Shown here: in pieces, positions 26,003-36,084 of the stretch
How the letters are laid out: every line of letters begins with the position of its first letter
Position numbering within the stretch: the stretch's first letter is position 1
From: Mesorhizobium sp. AR07
GTDB lineage: Bacteria; Pseudomonadota; Alphaproteobacteria; Rhizobiales; Rhizobiaceae
Length of the DNA stretch: 64,000 nt
Assembly (NCBI RefSeq): GCF_024746815.1
Contig: NZ_CP080528.1
Coordinates: forward strand, 868,001-932,000
Direction: 5' to 3'
Translations under genes and position numbers: made by a program
The notes under the pieces: model-generated
Databases searched by the model: none
Seen by the model: the letters and a program-made list of their open reading frames with translations, nothing else
What the model was told of the DNA's origin: nothing

Positions 26003-28094
26003 CCGCATTCGATGTCCGTCCAACTCTGAATGCTCCCGACGATGATCCCTATTATCTTTGGCTTGAAGATATAGAAGGCGAACCGGCACTTGACTGGACC
26101 GCCAGCCAGTCGGCAAGGACCCTGGAGAACTTCGGTGGAACGCAGTTCGAGCGCGACCGCGCGGCCCTGACAGCGATTTTCGACCGTCCCGACAAGATTC
26201 CCTGATCACGCGCCGCGGTCAGTACCTCTACAATTTCTGGCAAGATGCCCGTAACCCGCACGGACTGTGGCGCCGGACCACCCTTGCCGCCTACATGAAG
26301 GCGGATCCCCAATGGGAAGTACTGCTCGATCTGGACGCCCTCGCCGTTAGTGACGGAGAAGACTGGATCTGGGGCGGCGCGTCGATCGAGCCGGAGAGAC
26401 GGGAAAAAGCGGTTCTGCGCCTGTCGCGCGGCGGCAGCGATGCGGTCGTGCATCGCGAATTCGATCTAGGGACTCTGAGCTTAGTCGCCGACGGTTTCAA
26501 TCTCCCGGAAGCCAAGGGCGGCATTGATTGGCTCGACCCTGACACGCTTCTGCTTTCCAGTGCGCTTGGTGATGGCATGGCCACCCGCTCCGGCTACGCG
26601 CGCACCGTCCGGCTGTGGAAGCGTGGCGCGGATCCGCTCACCGCGCCGGTAATCTTCGAGACCGTTTCCGAAACCCTCGGCGTGTCTGGCCATCTGGACC
26701 GCACCGCCGATAGCGAGCGCCTTTGGTTTATCGAAAAGCCGGCCTACTTCGAGAAGATAGTCCGCATTGGCGATAGAAGCGGGCCGAAGGTTGAGATCGA
26801 CCTTCCTCGGGACGCCTGGTGGAATGGCTTCGATGACTGGCTGGCGGCAAAGCCGCGCAATCCCTGGACGGTTGGAGGGACTACCTATGCCGCCGACGCG
26901 CTGATCGGCATCTCGCTTTCCTCTTTCATGGCCGGCGAGCGCGGCTTTGTCACCCTGTTTGAGCCAGGCGAGAGGCGCTCCCTGCAGTCATTTTTCTGGA
27001 ACAACGGGGAGCTCATCATCTCCTACCTGGTGAACCTCGTTCCGCGTTTCGAGACGTTCACTCCACGCCGGCAGGAATGCACGCGCCGAGCCGTGGACAC
27101 CGTGCCCGGCCACGGGACTGTTCACCTTTGGTCACTCGATGCGCAACTTCACGAGACCAATGGAGAGGTCCTGGTTTGGGCTCAGGATCCGATCACGCCG
27201 CCGCAGCTTCTCCTATTTGACCTCAATACCGCGCCGCCTCTCAGCGCTTCAGTAATCCTGAAGCGCAACCCGGAAAATTTCGACGCATCCGGGCTCGTGG
27301 TCACGCGCCACGAGGCAGTCTCGATCGATGGTGAGATGGTCCCCTATACGCAGGTCGGTCCGGCGAACGGGAACGGGGATGCCCCGGTTCACCTCACCGC
27401 CTACGGCGGGTTCGGCATATCGCTCCTGCCCTACTACAACTCCTCGATCGGCAAGCTGTGGCTCGAACGCGGCGGCACGTGGGTGGTGGCGAACATTCGG
27501 GGAGGCGGCGAGTTCGGCACCCGTTGGCACGAGGCGGGACGCAGAGAGGGCAAGCGTCTCGCCCATGACGATTTCGCCGCCGTTGCCGCCGACCTCGTGC
27601 GAAGGGGCATTACGCAGCCGAGGCTGATTGCCGCCGAGGGCGGCTCAAATGGCGGCCTCCTGATCGCCAATATGCTAACCCGCTATCCTGAGCGTTTCGG
27701 CGCGCTGTTCTGCACAATCCCGCTTGTCGACATGCGCCGCTACACCAAGCTTTTGGCGGGCGCGAGCTGGATTGACGAATATGGCGATCCCGACAAGCCG
27801 GACGATTGGACTTTCCTCAAGGAAATCTCCGCCTATCACGCCGCGACGCCGGGACAGCCCTATCCGCCTATCCTGCTCGCCACCACGAAGCGGGACGACC
27901 GCGTCCACCCGGGCCACGCGCGTAAGATGGCCGCAAAGCTGCAGGCTCTTGGCTATCCGGCTTACTTTTACGAGCCCAGCGCGGGTGGGCACAGCCACGG
28001 CAAGGACAACCGGGAGCGGGCAGCATTCATTGCCCTGGGGAACAATTTCCTTCGCAGTGCGATCGGCTGGCAAGCCGATCGCTTCGATAGGTAG
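25999..28094 (+). pseudogene. Prolyl oligopeptidase (S9A) with an N-terminal frameshift
   Basis: The first 68 codons (DDDPYYLWLEDIEGEPALDW...IFDRPDKIP) are in one frame. The rest (TRRGQYLYNFWQDARNPHGL onward, to 28094) is one base out, so a single-base loss near 26203 is implied. The remainder looks intact. It includes the serine nucleophile motif GGSNGGLLIANM, the Asp region TKRDDRVHPGHARKMAAKLQ and the His in AGGHSHGKDNRERA. Such cytosolic peptidases cut short proline-containing peptides. A shorter product could start at the ATG at 26295, missing part of the propeller. It may be a true pseudogene or a sequencing error, yet it sits behind an apparently good NifA/sigma-54 promoter. Confidence 0.85.
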
Positions 28095-28276
28095 GAGCAA
28101 CCCATGCAAAGGCAACGTTTCAAATAAAATGAGCACAGGTCGATGATTGCGGGAACGCGCAAATAATGTCGGCGCAGTCTCATGCAAAATGAGCCTGAGA
28201 ATCCGTCAATATAAATTAATCCGAGGAGACTTTAGTAGTGCAGTTCATCATTTCTGAAGGTAAAGGAGAGAATATC

Positions 28277-28972
28277 ATGGCGAGAAAGCGAATGGGCGTG
28301 GCGCGGGGAATAACAGCGGCCGTCGTCTTCATCGTGGTGGGACAGCAGGCCGTCGCGGCGGACCTTGTGCAAGCCGCGAGCGTCCCGCAGGCAGGGGTCT
28401 TGGTCACGGAAGCGCCAAGCCCTTGGCAGATCCGCCTGCGTGGGTTGGGGGTCATCACTAAAGATTCGGGCTACGTCAATGCGGTGCCCGGCTCCGGTCT
28501 TTCCTATTCGGACACCGTGATCCCGGAACTCGATATCACCTATTTCTTCACGGACAACATCGCCGCCGAGCTTATCCTCGGCACCACCTATGCCGACATC
28601 GCGGGCCAAGGAACGATCAGCGGGCTGGGCAACATCGGCAAGGTTCGGCTGCTGCCGCCCACGCTCACATTGCAGTATCATTTTACCGATTTCGGCGCTT
28701 TCAAGCCCTATGTCGGTGCCGGCGTGAACTACACGATCTTCTATAACCAGGATGCCGGCAGCGCCGATGCTCTCAAGGTCAAGAACACGTTCGGCACCGC
28801 GCTGCAGGTCGGGTTCGACTACATGGTGGATCAGCACTGGGGCGTCAACTTCGACGTGAAGAAGCTTTTCCTGAAGCCAGACTTCGACGTCACCGTGGCC
28901 GGGGCGAAACTGACGGGCAAGGCCGAGCTCGATCCATTGTTGATAGGCGCAGGTGTCACTTACCGCTTCTGA
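28277..28972 (+). CDS. ompW: OmpW-family outer membrane protein
   Basis: This 231-aa protein has a signal peptide (RGITAAVVFIVVGQQAVAAD, cleavage after AVAA). An eight-stranded beta-barrel of the OmpW type follows: SPWQIRLRGLGVI, VIPELDITYFFTDNIAAEL, PPTLTLQYHF, FKPYVGAGVNYTIFYNQ, and the terminal ITYRF-like end (LIGAGVTYRF). The ATG at 28277 has AAGGAGA upstream. The frame opens 13 codons earlier but without a signal. OmpW proteins are small hydrophobic-channel porins often induced by low oxygen or iron. No regulator site is evident. Confidence 0.92.
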   Translation: MARKRMGVARGITAAVVFIVVGQQAVAADLVQAASVPQAGVLVTEAPSPWQIRLRGLGVITKDSGYVNAVPGSGLSYSDTVIPELDITYFFTDNIAAELILGTTYADIAGQGTISGLGNIGKVRLLPPTLTLQYHFTDFGAFKPYVGAGVNYTIFYNQDAGSADALKVKNTFGTALQVGFDYMVDQHWGVNFDVKKLFLKPDFDVTVAGAKLTGKAELDPLLIGAGVTYRF

Positions 28973-29079
28973 TACGGAAGGCGAAGGTGGCTCTCCGACA
29001 GCCGATCTGACATTAAGGGCGCCTCGTGCGCCCTTTTGCCGTCGGCCCGCCGGTCCACTTTTGTCAACCAGCCGTCAAC

Positions 29080-29945
29080 CCAGGTTGTCCGAGCTGTCGG
29101 ATATGCGACCTATGCCTGCACCAGCACAACGTGGGATGTGGAGGCCCCGGACACGCAGCTCAGCCATGACTACACGCCACCGGCTGAGAATAACCCCGAC
29201 CAGAGGAGCGTCTCGCCCGACGGCAAATGGATCGCCTCTATCGATTGCAGGATGTTGCGCTGAGCCGGGACGGATCCGAGGGCAATTACTACGTCTTTTC
29301 GACACTGAGCTGGTCGCCGGACTCGCGCCACCTCGCGGCTTACCGCGTTCGCCCCGGCTACAAGCGGGAGATCCCCTACCTCAATTCGTCGACGGACCAG
29401 TTGCAGCGCGAATATTCAACGATGGTCTATCCCAAGCCGGGCATGTCCTTCCGCTGCCCCAGCCGGACCTGTTCGACATTGCCAGCCGGCGCCAGGTCGC
29501 GATTGACAACGCCCTGTTCTCGAATCCCTTCGAACTTTCCTCTCTCCAATGGTGGGAGGACGGGCCGCAGCTTCACTTTCGAATATAACCAGCGCGGGCA
29601 TCAGCTCTATAGGCTCGTCGAGGTAGACGCCGCCACTGCCGCGCGCGCTGCCTGATCGATGAAACCAGTGAGACCTCCGTCGATTACCGGCCGCTGGCGG
29701 CGGGATCAGGAAGGTACCGGAAAAACCTTTCGTCACGATGTCGATGACGGGAAGGAGATCATCTGGGTGTCCGAGCGCGACGGGCACGAGCACCTGTACC
29801 TGTTCGCCGGACGGACGGGCGCGCTCAAGAGCCAGATCACCCGAGGTGAGTACGTGGTCCGGGGGGTAAACCATGTCGATTCGGTCAAGCGCCAGATCCG
29901 GTTCGAGGCGAGCGGGTTGAACCCGCGAGAAATACACCCTCCCGG
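29080..29945 (+). pseudogene. Dipeptidyl peptidase IV (S9B) pseudogene, N-terminal part
   Basis: Pieces in all three frames follow the order of a DPP-IV beta-propeller: TWDVEAPDTQLSHDYTPPAE, SVSPDGKWIASI, EGNYYVFSTLSWSPDSRHLA, FDIASRRQVAIDNALFSNPF, FEYNQRGHQLYRLVEVDAAT, and TFRHDVDDGKEIIWVSERDG with VRGVNHVDSVKRQIRFEASG. At least four frameshifts are needed and the catalytic domain is missing. It ends abruptly where it meets the minus-strand FAD gene fragment. Confidence 0.85.
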
Positions 29946-30082
29946 AACAGTGCGATGCGCCGATGGGTCCAAGGCCTCGTTCCGTCACGGTCATTTTTGA
30001 GCAGGCGCCGGCCTTGGCCGCAACGGCGGCGGACATCATTCCTTGGATGCCACCGCCAATGATCAAGAGTCGACGCGTCATA
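29945..30082 (-). pseudogene. Truncated FAD/NAD-binding protein after the N-hydroxylase
   Basis: The minus-strand frame starts MTRRLLIIGGGIQGMMSAAV, a dinucleotide-binding fold. It continues for about 45 residues to GASHCSGRVYFS, then runs into DPP-IV antisense sequence. Its ATG overlaps the stop of the upstream N-hydroxylase (ATATGA), indicating an original two-gene operon whose second gene was cut off. Confidence 0.65.
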
Positions 30083-31382
30083 TCCCGCTGCCCATTTCTT
30101 CGCCTGCGGTGTCGCACAAGCTCTCGAGGGAGGTACGGCTGATGAATCCAGGATGCTCGGGGTTCGCGTATGGCGAGCGCCCAAGAAGGCTGTTGAGGAT
30201 GCGACGTGCGCGCCAGGCCAGCAGCCTAAGATTCGGATCGGCCAGCCCGCGCTGCCCGAGGTTCGCGTTCTGTACGAAGATGCGTCTGTCACGCGGTCCG
30301 TCCCAGGACACCGAAAAGTCCTCGCCAATAACCATCTCTTTGTCGATCTGTTCCAGCCGGTCCGCGATCGGTTCCAAGAAGCCTGGCACCGCGTTCTCGT
30401 AACCGGTGGCCAGGATGACGATGTCGGCCGTGACTTCTTCGATATCGTCATTGCCGCGCTGCAGGGTCAGCCTGTGACCCGCGCCGGCGTTGATGCAGCG
30501 CGAGACGTTGCAACCCGGCCACAGTGCGATGTCGCATTGGTTTGGCTCGAGAAATTCGTGGCGGTACAGCGCCTGATACACAGCGCGCAGCGTGCTTTCC
30601 GAAATGCCGTCCGAGGCAAGCACAAAACGCCGAAGGAAGAGCTTGCGCTGCGACTCGCTCATCGCCGCGAAACGATCCGAAAAGCAGGGCATGAACAACT
30701 CGTTTGTGAACGGGCTGTTGTCGATGGGCAGGTAGTTTTCGCGCTGTGAGACCCAAGTGATCGAGGCAGGCCGCTGTTCGTTCGGCCGGCTGACAAGATG
30801 CAACAGCACCTCGGCTCCCGACTGTCCCCCGCCAACCACGCAGACATCCTTTTTCCGCACTTCTGGATGGATGTGCAGTACATCAGATGAGTGGAACAGG
30901 TTGGCCCCAGTCCAGCCCTGAAACTGAGGCGGAATTTGCGCCTGCTTGCCAATGCCGACCACCACGTTTCTGGCGCCAAGAACCGCGTCGTCCGTCCGCA
31001 CCTGAAACTCGCCGTCAAAGCGGATTTCGCGCACCGTCTCTCCGCCGCGGACAAGCGGATTTTTTTGGAAAGCCCAGTTCAGGTACTGCTCGAACTCAGC
31101 TCTGAGCACGGCCTCGAACTGTGCGTTCAGGAAGTGGTACAGACGCCCGTTCTCGTGCAGGTAGTTTACGAAAGTGTAGGCCGATCGCGGATTCACCAGC
31201 GTGACCAGATCCTTGAAGTGGCTGACCTGGAGCTCCGAGGAATCGAATGCGCTGCCTGGATGCCAGCGGAAGTCGACTTGCCGATCCAGGAACAGTGCCC
31301 CTTGCCCGATTTCCTCGTGTAACTGACACGCAAGGCTCAAATTAGACGGGCCAGCACCGACCCCAATGCAAGAGTGCTCCAC
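30078..31382 (-). CDS. L-lysine/L-ornithine N-monooxygenase (IucD/PvdA type)
   Basis: This 434-aa flavoprotein has an N-terminal FAD motif (CIGVGAGPSNLSLACQLHEE), a middle NADPH motif (VCVVGGGQSGAEVLLHL) and the C-terminal family signature ADIVILATGYENAVPGFLE. The substrate region KDLVTLVNPRSAYTFVNYLH is typical. Such enzymes hydroxylate the side-chain amine of lysine or ornithine, usually for hydroxamate siderophores. I prefer the GTG at 31382 because AGGAG lies nine bases upstream. The ATG at 31439 has no ribosome site. The following gene in the operon is truncated and no siderophore synthetase is nearby, so its present role is uncertain. Confidence 0.9.
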   Translation of the reverse strand: MEHSCIGVGAGPSNLSLACQLHEEIGQGALFLDRQVDFRWHPGSAFDSSELQVSHFKDLVTLVNPRSAYTFVNYLHENGRLYHFLNAQFEAVLRAEFEQYLNWAFQKNPLVRGGETVREIRFDGEFQVRTDDAVLGARNVVVGIGKQAQIPPQFQGWTGANLFHSSDVLHIHPEVRKKDVCVVGGGQSGAEVLLHLVSRPNEQRPASITWVSQRENYLPIDNSPFTNELFMPCFSDRFAAMSESQRKLFLRRFVLASDGISESTLRAVYQALYRHEFLEPNQCDIALWPGCNVSRCINAGAGHRLTLQRGNDDIEEVTADIVILATGYENAVPGFLEPIADRLEQIDKEMVIGEDFSVSWDGPRDRRIFVQNANLGQRGLADPNLRLLAWRARRILNSLLGRSPYANPEHPGFISRTSLESLCDTAGEEMGSGI

Positions 31383-31680
31383 TTGTCTTGCTCCTATAGC
31401 GTTTCCCAGTAAGGGATGTTCGCGGCAAGTATCGGCCATAGCTGTTGGGCTTACCCTCCAGCAGTGATTCTCGACCTTGGTGCCGCTGGATTTGCAGCAG
31501 TTTGTCCTCGCGTTCGTGTTGTCGGGTGTGAAGCCCGTGGATCCCGCCCAGTGATAAGATCAACAACTCATGCCGGCGACATGTGGCGATTGGGCGGATT
31601 GTCGTATGTCCGCCACGTCGCCGTCAGCGACATGCTTCCAAGCCTCCCGTATTTAATCGGCGCAGTCGCCCGCCTTGGCC

Positions 31681-32013
31681 ATGATGCGCCGACCTTCGAC
31701 CGGCTTGGTGACCGTCAAGGCTGAATATCCCTGCATCGAACGTGCCAGAAGGAAATTATGTCAAACCAACGGGCAGCAGGTTTGTGATCGGGTCGGGTAT
31801 CTGCTCACGGCAGACTCAGACCAAGTTGCAACGGCCAAAATGTTTAGAGAACGATTCCCCGATAAGCAGATCATTAGTGCTGCCCGCCGGGCCGATCTCA
31901 CAGCAAAAGAGATTTTGCCTCACGTTCACGATATCCGGTCAATCGAGAAAGCGACTATTGAAGCCTGCCAGTTTGAGGGTGCGGTCATAATCGTGAACGG
32001 TGAAGGTGGCTAA
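31681..32013 (+). CDS. Hypothetical protein, 110 aa
   Basis: The second half (YLLTADSDQVATAKMFRERF, DKQIISAARRADLTAKEILP, ACQFEGAVIIVNGEGG) has a balanced, alpha/beta-like composition unlike a random frame. The first 30 residues look random, so the true start may be missing. No ribosome site is clear and I do not recognise a family. It may be the 3' part of a decayed gene. Confidence 0.35.
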   Translation: MMRRPSTGLVTVKAEYPCIERARRKLCQTNGQQVCDRVGYLLTADSDQVATAKMFRERFPDKQIISAARRADLTAKEILPHVHDIRSIEKATIEACQFEGAVIIVNGEGG

Positions 32014-32298
32014 ACGACCAGCTGAATATGCGCCGCCCGAAACTGCCGCCATTCAAATTGCAAACTGAGACAACCGCAGCGTTGTGCAGACTGTTGCGGA
32101 TGGAATGCTGGACGAGACAATTAGAGCGTTACTGCATAGGACCAGTGACGCGTCAGACGCGATAAAAAGTTCCAAAGGGCAAGGCCGTTCTCCTGGTTGG
32201 AAGTGATGCGGGTCGGCAGCTCTCGCCGACTCGCACTTAAGTTTCAAAGCTCGTGCCATTAGCTGAGCTTTGCTGGTTGGAACCGCAACAGAGCCGAC

Positions 32299-33051
32299 TC
32301 AACCGAGGCCTAGAATGAAGCGCCGATTAGGTGAATGGATAGGCCGCGCGTTCAACGGGTAGAGTGAGGTAAATCGCTCGATGTCTGCGGGGTCGACGTC
32401 GACCGGCTCCATTGCCACCATCCACTCGACGTTTTCGGTGCATGGCGGTGTCGTCAATGACCCCTCGTAGGTCCAGTAGCCAAGCGACGCCGGCAAGAGC
32501 CCGTTGGGATCGACCTCGTCGACCGCGATCTCCTCGCCTGACTTTCCGGGAAAGGCCGCGGCAAGGCCGGCAAAGCTGACATTTGTCGCGCCCGGCCTCA
32601 AAAAGACGCCCAGCACACCCAGACCACCGCTCTGTGTGTCCTTATGAACGAAATGCGCTTCCATCGGGAAGGTCTTGCCCGCCACCTGGTGTTCGCTCGG
32701 CGCATGAAAATGGAACTGTACCAGTTCGTAGACACGATCCCCGCGAGTCAGCGTGCTGCCTTCCGGCATATTGATTTGGATGGTGTGACCGTTGTTCACC
32801 ATGTTGCCGCCGCCTTTTCCCCAACCGATGGCGATATGTGGAATCTCGGCCTTGACTGCGCTCTTGATATTGATCGGTGATTGCTGCGTGCCTGCCGAGC
32901 AGGCGAAATTTTTCTTGTCCAAATCGGCCCAGTGCTCCGGTCCGTCCGGGCCTGTATATCCCCAATGAGTGCTGGCCGCATGCGCGGCTTGAACGCAAAC
33001 CGGGCATGCTCCGAGTGCGACGAACCCTTTAATCAGATTACGACGATGCAT
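32299..33051 (-). CDS. caaA: Periplasmic alpha-carbonic anhydrase
   Basis: This 250-aa protein has an N-terminal signal (RRNLIKGFVALGACPVCVQA, cut near AHAA) with a twin arginine that could direct Tat export. The enzyme domain shows HWGYTGPDGPEHW, QQSPINI and the three zinc histidines in VQFHFHAPSEH and MEAHFVHKD, plus SLTTPPCTENVEW. It interconverts CO2 and bicarbonate in the periplasm. An alpha-type gene of this kind is known from the M. loti symbiosis island. Upstream (33052-33150) no NifA or FixK-type site was found. Confidence 0.95.
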   Translation of the reverse strand: MHRRNLIKGFVALGACPVCVQAAHAASTHWGYTGPDGPEHWADLDKKNFACSAGTQQSPINIKSAVKAEIPHIAIGWGKGGGNMVNNGHTIQINMPEGSTLTRGDRVYELVQFHFHAPSEHQVAGKTFPMEAHFVHKDTQSGGLGVLGVFLRPGATNVSFAGLAAAFPGKSGEEIAVDEVDPNGLLPASLGYWTYEGSLTTPPCTENVEWMVAMEPVDVDPADIERFTSLYPLNARPIHSPNRRFILGLG

Positions 33052-34854
33052 ATTGTTTTTGCTCCTTAATGCAAACTGATGTTTCCGATTGCCGCTGTCC
33101 TAGCAGGCCCCTGATCGCCAATAGGGCGACGCATGTGGTCAAGTGCGGGGCGACGCCTGGCGCAAGCCTTGGCTTCCGTCCATGAAGCAGACTGGCGGCT
33201 TCGACTCCGCAACCGCGCTGATTTTAGGCTAACTGATTACAGGTTGACATTGAGCAGACCTGAACGTGGTGGCACACCAATAACACTCGCGGCGGTACCC
33301 CATCTAGGGTTGCGTACAATCTTGCGAATTGTTCTCGCTATTCGCGGCGGCAGAGGCAAAAGTGCTTCGACATTCGATCGTGGAACTGGAACACAGCGCC
33401 CACGGCAGCCGTCACCAGCGTAGGGGACTTTTTCGCCGGGATCGTAGAACTTCTCATTCTCCTCACAGAAACTACGCGGTTTGTCGCGGCCGTTGTCACG
33501 GGAGAGTGCGTCCCAGCCTTGTTCGCGACCGGTTGATCCTTGCCCTCGCAAGCCAAGGTGGCGTCATCGCCTCGACTAACGTCGTTCCAGACATTGCCTT
33601 GAAATCCAAGAGCACGTCGTGACCCTCGCTGCCGAGGGTTTCGGGAACTTGAGCTACCCGAATACCCATTGTTATCCCAAATACTACTTGTGATACGGCC
33701 CACCAAAACCAAGCGCCTTCATATATTTCTCAGCGGAGCTTTGGAAAATCGATTGGTTGGATGGCGCACATTTACGGGATGGATATCTTGATGTCGCGTT
33801 CGCCTTTCTGCTTACCAATGCCGCGGCAGCGGCGGATGAGCAGCGAGGATCCGGCGGATGCGGAGGCGAAGATGGGTTTCGGTGTTCTGCAGCACCCCGC
33901 GCGGTCTCTTTGGAGCAAGTGATGATCTAGTCACCCCGACCATGGCGCGTGTTATCGCGTGTTATACGGCGAACAAAAAAGGCGACGGGCGGCGGCGGGC
34001 AGGGACGCCGGCGACCAGTTGCGTTTCTGCGCGTCTGTGGCATGCCGGGCGACATAAACAGGTTGGGGTCCATCGCTACTTCGAACCCAACATGGTCTGA
34101 AACCGGTCTGGTCGCCATCTGGTTTATCTCGGAGGTCAGTGTTCATGCACCGGATTGAGATCGCACTGCTGATCACACAGTCGCGGTTACCAGTAGTTGT
34201 ACAGTCCCGCCGGAGGCGGCTGTTGCGGGGGCAGTCCACCCGCCACGAGCGCAGATGAGATCGGTCGCGAATTCAAGCAGCTTGGGCCCTCCGCGACGCA
34301 CGGCCGACAGGCAGAATTATCGAAGCAAGTTGCGTGCCGGACTTGCGCCGATGATGCTGCACCACTTCTCCGTGCGCGCGGCCCGGCCAGGTCACGATTT
34401 CGTCGGGCTTTCGACATTCTCGTGCAGTCTCAGACACAACATGGTTTGCTGGTGGATACCTCACCTCACCCCCACCTCAGTCGCGCAAACTGACCGACCT
34501 GCCCTGAACGAACGCGGCAGCCACCTGAGCCAGAGCGGAAGTTGTGACCGCCTGACAGTACGCGCCCGTAGTGCGACCTTCGGGGTGTGATTGGACGCCC
34601 ACCGCAAACTGCCTGTCTTGCGAGCCCGCGGATTTCCGAGCTTTACGACATAGCCGATCGATACCACTTCGATCCAGGGAACGCTGATACGGTGACCTGG
34701 TCGAGCTCAGTACCTTTGCTGAGGGGCGAGTAAGCGACTAAAGGCCCGCCCCGCTCCTGCTCGCGCCGAACGGTTGCCTGCGAAGCAGTGAACCCCTGCT
34801 TCAAGTCAAATGGCATGGCGCTTGCGATGTAGTCCCTAGAACGCATCCAGCACA
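33052..34854. other. Gene-poor, decayed region
   Basis: No intact gene over 1.8 kb. Two overlapping minus-strand frames at 33237-33712 contain protein-like pieces (NVWNDVSRGDDATLACEGKD, NEKFYDPGEKVPYAGDGC) that could come from one frameshifted gene of unknown type. The rest shows no recognisable motif. Confidence 0.4.
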
Positions 34855-35340
34855 TATGAAAGCCACGAACGAACCATGGCCTACACGCGAAGCTGCATGC
34901 AAGCGCCTGAGGAAACTATGCCCATTCCGGCTATACATCGACGTATCATCCCTTCCAGACCTCCGTGCTCGGTAGCTGTCTTGCGCATGGCTGTTCTGGG
35001 ACCGACGCGCCAATTCATGGCGCTCCCCCAATTGCTGGCCGGTCCTGATCAATGTGTGAGTGTCAAAGAACTCCCAAAAAGGGATGCCCAAGCTGACGTC
35101 GGCGCGTCACTGCCAACCACCTTCGGTACTCCGAAATCGGGGCTCTCTCGCAACCCAACAGTTGGCGCGTCACAGCCCTATTTCGAAACTGCCCCTTCTG
35201 ATCACCACGCCTGTTTCCTCGATGACGAGCAGCGGGTCGTCGATGTCCCCTTCAGGCGATCGCCGCAAAAGGCTGTCGGCGCCGCCCGATGCCACCAAGA
35301 TCACCTATGTCGACGTCGTTCGGGTGATGAAGACCAGAAG
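34855..35340 (+). pseudogene. irr-like (Fur family) regulator pseudogene
   Basis: The plus-strand frame from about 34921 reads RPPCSVAVLRMAVLGPTRQF, MALPQLLAGPDQCVSVKELP, then YFETAPSDHHACFLDDEQRV and VDVP. After one frameshift near 35250 it reads PPDATKITYVDVVRVMK. This follows the iron-response regulator Irr from start to end. The DNA-binding helix (SLATVYNTL in the family) has become SLPTTFGTP and its surroundings are scrambled. The frame stays open to 35481, but a working regulator is unlikely. It lies directly upstream of prxS. Confidence 0.75.
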
Positions 35341-35430
35341 CCAAGATGCTCCCATCCCACGAGAATCAAAGCGGGTCGGGAACCGCAAGGCCTTATCTCG
35401 TGCCTGGGGCGCCGAGGCCGACAAATGTCG

Positions 35431-35449
35431 GCACGCCCAGAAGGCGTGC
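35431..35449 (+). promoter_or_regulatory. Inverted repeat just upstream of prxS
   Basis: GCACGCC and GGCGTGC form a perfect 7-bp stem around CAGAA, 28 bases before the prxS ATG and next to its AAAGGAGC ribosome site. It may be a protein operator or an mRNA hairpin. No sigma-54 element with correct spacing was found, although prxS-rpoN2 is NifA-controlled in Rhizobium etli. Confidence 0.4.
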
Positions 35450-35477
35450 ACAAGTTTTCATTTAAAGGAGCAAGCGG

Positions 35478-36011
35478 ATGACGGTCCACAAGAGGGTTCC
35501 CTTCGTCACCTTTCTCACGCGTGTGCGCGATGAGTCAGTTCAGGGGCCCAATCCATATCGCTGGGAAGAAAAGACATCCGACGACTACTTTGCCGGCAAG
35601 CGCGTCATCCTGTTCTCGCTACCTGGCGCCTTCACGCCGACCTGCTCGACCTACCAACTGCCCAAATTCGAAGCCCTCTATGACGAGTTTGAGAAGGAGG
35701 GAATTGAAGCCATCTACTGCCTTTCCGTCAACGATGCCTTCGTCATGAATGCGTGGGGGAAATCCTTGGGCCTGCAGAAGGTGCGGCTCATCCCGGATGG
35801 ATCGGGCGAGTTTACGCGCAAAATGGGCATGCTGGTTGCCAAGGACAATCTCGGCTTCGGTATGCGCTCTTGGCGCTACGCCGCCCTTATCAACAATGGC
35901 GTGGTGGAGCAGTGGTTTGAGGAGGATGGTTTCTCCGACAACTGCGAGGCCGACCCCTATGGCGTATCATCCCCGCAGAACGTTCTTGAAACCCTCAAGG
36001 CTGCCGCATGA
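35478..36011 (+). CDS. prxS: Peroxiredoxin PrxS (Prx5 type)
   Basis: This 177-aa atypical 2-Cys/Prx5 peroxidase has the peroxidatic motif LPGAFTPTCSTYQLPKF (Cys at about residue 56) and the conserved AWGKSLG and FTRKMGMLV blocks. A second cysteine in FSDNCEADPYGVSSPQN is the likely resolving or glutathione-linked residue. It reduces hydrogen peroxide and organic peroxides in nitrogen-fixing bacteroids. The gene sits directly before rpoN, the same prxS-rpoN2 order as in Rhizobium etli. A good ribosome site, AAAGGAGC, precedes the ATG. Confidence 0.93.
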   Translation: MTVHKRVPFVTFLTRVRDESVQGPNPYRWEEKTSDDYFAGKRVILFSLPGAFTPTCSTYQLPKFEALYDEFEKEGIEAIYCLSVNDAFVMNAWGKSLGLQKVRLIPDGSGEFTRKMGMLVAKDNLGFGMRSWRYAALINNGVVEQWFEEDGFSDNCEADPYGVSSPQNVLETLKAAA

Positions 36012-36084
36012 CCTAGCGGCGTCAAAGCCTCGCAGATCCCATTGGCCACCGCCAGAGCCACGCTCGACAGGAGTCGCGCCCACC

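Noticed and set aside
35749..36084. Upstream extension of the rpoN frame inside prxS
   Set aside because: The added 112 residues have no RpoN similarity, and the standard N-terminus begins at 36085.
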